From contig JAKQFH010000024.1 in assembly GCA_029556265.1 (NCBI GenBank), positions 1 to 40,652 of the forward strand: DNA of 40,652 bases, written 5' to 3'. The DNA comes from Chloroflexota bacterium. GTDB taxonomy: Bacteria > Chloroflexota > Anaerolineae > Anaerolineales > Anaerolineaceae. This document shows positions 39,701 through 40,652 of this stretch, piece by piece. The position numbers and the translations under genes are program-made. Position 1 is the first letter of the stretch. The number at the start of each line of letters is the position of its first letter. The notes beneath the pieces were generated by a model. It was not told the DNA's origin. It saw only the letters and a list, made by a program, of their open reading frames with translations, and made no database searches.

Positions 39701-40652
39701 GAGTAAGCCCAGTCGGATAAGCAATTCCTTCAACATTGTTATTGGTAAAGCTCCAGTCGGCTGTAGCATTTTGAGTGTAGTTGAAGTAAATACCACTCCG
39801 ATATGTCTTGAAAACGTTACCGCTGACAACGCCACCGCCAGGAGTGTTCCAGTAAGGTTGGACCTGGATACCGTTACGCTGGTTGGTCACAACATTACCG
39901 GATACAGTCCCCAGTGAACTTTGGAAATAAATGCCAAAGTTGTAGGGAGATGTGCTCAGGGTGGTGTTGTTAATCAGGTTGTCTTTGATCTCAACGTCTG
40001 TCAGCCATTTGTCATACATCCATGCAGAACCACTCCAGTAAACACCGGAGGTCATGATGGCAATATCATTATGGTTGATGAAGACGTTGTTTCTAACTTT
40101 CAGGTTGCTTGAATCACCCGCAACACCAACGGAATAACCGTCAGGCGTTAGATTCGCGCCGTCAAAGGTGAAGCCGTCTATCGTTACACCGGGAACATCA
40201 GGTTCCACGTGTAAGCTCACCCAGCTGTCAGATTTGCCCTGAATAACCGCTTCAGCCGCTCTCGTGCCGTTCCCTGGAACGCCCGCGTTAGGACCAAACA
40301 GGGTTACAGCTTTCGTTACATCCACATTTTCTGCATACGTGCCAGCCGCGACCGTGATGGTGTCATTGGCGTTGGCATCGTCAATCGCAGCCTGGATGGT
40401 TGCATATCCCTTATGCTGGGTGATGTTGGTAACAGGACCGCCCGTCTCAGTACATCCCGGGTTTGTGCACCAGGGGATGCAGAAGTAATTCCATGCCAGC
40501 TTCCCGGAGCCTGGTTCAGTATAAGGATAATGTCTTGGTCCTTCAACGCGACCAAACCAGTTAGGGTCGAGCCAGACACGACTGGAACCAAGCTGAAGGT
40601 TGCCAAACACCGCATAATCTGCGCCAACAAATTGATTGTGTTTGATTACCAG
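36726..40652 (-). CDS. Beta-helix surface protein with cohesin-like domain and C-terminal dockerin (N-terminus outside window)
   Basis: The frame is open to the right edge: 14 codons read before the GTG at 40608-40610, so that GTG is internal and the gene is partial. The visible part has 1,308 residues. Roughly 38.8-40.4 kb encodes a pectate-lyase-like right-handed beta-helix (GYATIQAAIDDANANDTITV, NNVFINHNDIAIM and NWWGSACGP-type turns). About 38.4-38.8 kb follows as a cohesin-like domain (VNAADFVLTYPAELTYVSD). Three or more beta-sandwich repeats follow. A carboxypeptidase-regulatory-like domain then leads to a dockerin (GDCNFDGIVNIQDLALVGGN). The last part is like the C-terminus of the adaptor at 35625. 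Enzymatic residues are not evident; it is a likely carbohydrate-binding or structural protein. Confidence 0.85.
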   Translation of the reverse strand: MVIKHNQFVGADYAVFGNLQLGSSRVWLDPNWFGRVEGPRHYPYTEPGSGKLAWNYFCIPWCTNPGCTETGGPVTNITQHKGYATIQAAIDDANANDTITVAAGTYAENVDVTKAVTLFGPNAGVPGNGTRAAEAVIQGKSDSWVSLHVEPDVPGVTIDGFTFDGANLTPDGYSVGVAGDSSNLKVRNNVFINHNDIAIMTSGVYWSGSAWMYDKWLTDVEIKDNLINNTTLSTSPYNFGIYFQSSLGTVSGNVVTNQRNGIQVQPYWNTPGGGVVSGNVFKTYRSGIYFNYTQNATADWSFTNNNVEGIAYPTGLTPERFNAIRVETMSLGNVDFKNNSILLGTSDATEKFQYFENNVTGGTRDATHNWWGSACGPTAFSGTAANWPWWADEAMTIEIGPMPVGDFTVTPSMPISSINASIACAQPNSTITFKGGDYGGTIIVPAGSGKLTLKLENGVQIKPNSPCFTINASNTIITTESLSGAKCVPTNGANGIDVAANLDNITIKGIQFDGTGETTGSGIYFAGAVKDIVLVDNFIHNLGGDGIKFAGDVSEIVNIQGNMFKNNAGYGINNLGANDVGAEYNSWGDVAGPKGTNGDDVSTKVIYEPFTHADLYLVSSGTPWANQVVKGQDITYTVMAHLVNVNAADFVLTYPAELTYVSDTVSSTLGTASVVHNATARTLQFIGYNTANVTGDLPLFSVTFTGATAGANKPLSFSYAATSGFGMAGYESSSNVYVNAMADSAVTIIDLPTISSPDIQGYYLTGEQREFHVTADNPSAGGNYAHVIFQFNITANAGDLSVEYWTGSAWAPLPLTCSGGVCSGYYGPSGGFPMPNPYNATSLFRVTAAKPGSYPVEIKLFDLDPDPDTVLATYANTAYVYDKPTVTVATTDQYLIVGEPGAFTVKINNPTTGRNYDDSVVFDILIPSHVVSDFSALSCSITTPVPFTWNLLPLLVSDGAGGVKARIAGLDGYFEVPPTGVDIVLNCSVTVTTPGVYSASGNMIDVVDKVTPVERIVSDSVSMSTNAYSKPVITADFPAGPYAAGVPVTLPVSITNPDGIPAPFELVFDLPAGTVINYGGTDYICGATCPPIPVTLPLTSEDFVITFTEAWTGTVGISLYDSDWTPADRLLADLTQPGVVVNGNFDITGTFSMQGNSSRAGIPVTLTWGGTLVPYAPSALTSNLVSGNFSLNVLYGGYYTITTLQPRYLNVIPSNGRGFTVTGPYDIPALILRGGNAYWRSSLTELDNIIDTSDASLVGAQYGGPGSGDSLGNHGDCNFDGIVNIQDLALVGGNWNLTSAAAYTIATP

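Noticed and set aside
40608-40610. GTG at 40608-40610 as the start of the beta-helix protein
   Set aside because: The frame is open upstream to the window edge, no ribosome site or signal peptide follows, and the sequence there looks like an internal repeat.

Overview
The window reads as a chromosomal segment of an anaerobic bacterium, most likely a Chloroflexota/Anaerolineae member. This is an inference from three things: a tungsten-type aldehyde:ferredoxin oxidoreductase with low-potential ferredoxins, branched-chain and dipeptide-type ABC importers, and a block of very large secreted cohesin, dockerin, cadherin and Ig-repeat proteins. The largest of these ends in a short RIYIPILFK-type tail of a kind I associate with that phylum. 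I see no rRNA, tRNA, CRISPR array, phage gene or transposase.

Layout. (1) 1-6832, minus strand: a long operon read from a strong promoter near 6920. It encodes a cupin, a U32/TIM-barrel-like protein, a creatininase-family hydrolase resembling 3-dehydro-scyllo-inosose hydrolase, an AOR-family oxidoreductase with its MoaD-like sulfur carrier, then LivG, LivF, LivH and the start of probable LivM. (2) 7147-14163, plus strand: a divergent metabolic operon with a nitroreductase, a six-cysteine unknown protein, both subunits of a glutaconate-type CoA-transferase, a 2[4Fe-4S] ferredoxin, malic enzyme, class I fumarase alpha and beta, and an Ldh2-family dehydrogenase. The two operons share a 314-base divergent control region with two mirrored 17-bp operators. 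(3) 14534-17772, plus strand: a flavoprotein with a four-cysteine cluster, an unknown helical protein and an enterochelin/feruloyl-type esterase. (4) 26401-17900, minus strand: an MBL-fold hydrolase, a complete dipeptide-type importer (binding protein, two permeases, two ATPases), a ferredoxin and a fumarate/adenylylsulfate-reductase-like flavoprotein. A divergent LysR gene lies at 26736. (5) 28237-40652, minus strand: five consecutive secreted or surface proteins, all with cohesin-like modules and two with C-terminal dockerins. The last runs off the right edge of the window.

How it may work together. Regions 1-4 look like one or two catabolic gene sets: uptake (Liv, Dpp), hydrolysis (creatininase-family, MBL-fold, esterase), redox (AOR, nitroreductase, flavoproteins, ferredoxins), CoA transfer, and a fumarate to malate to pyruvate exit. 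The substrate is not identifiable from sequence alone. Promoters of sets 3 and 4 share an almost identical upstream element (TTCC-N5-GGAA, a T-N11-A LysR-type box) at the same distance from the -35. A related box overlaps the LysR promoter, so the LysR protein probably controls both sets. Region 5 looks like a non-cellulosomal cohesin-dockerin surface assembly: two membrane-anchored cohesins, one cohesin-dockerin adaptor, one beta-helix protein with a dockerin, and a roughly 1,840-residue cohesin/cadherin/Ig protein with two copies of an unfamiliar aromatic-rich module of about 160 residues.
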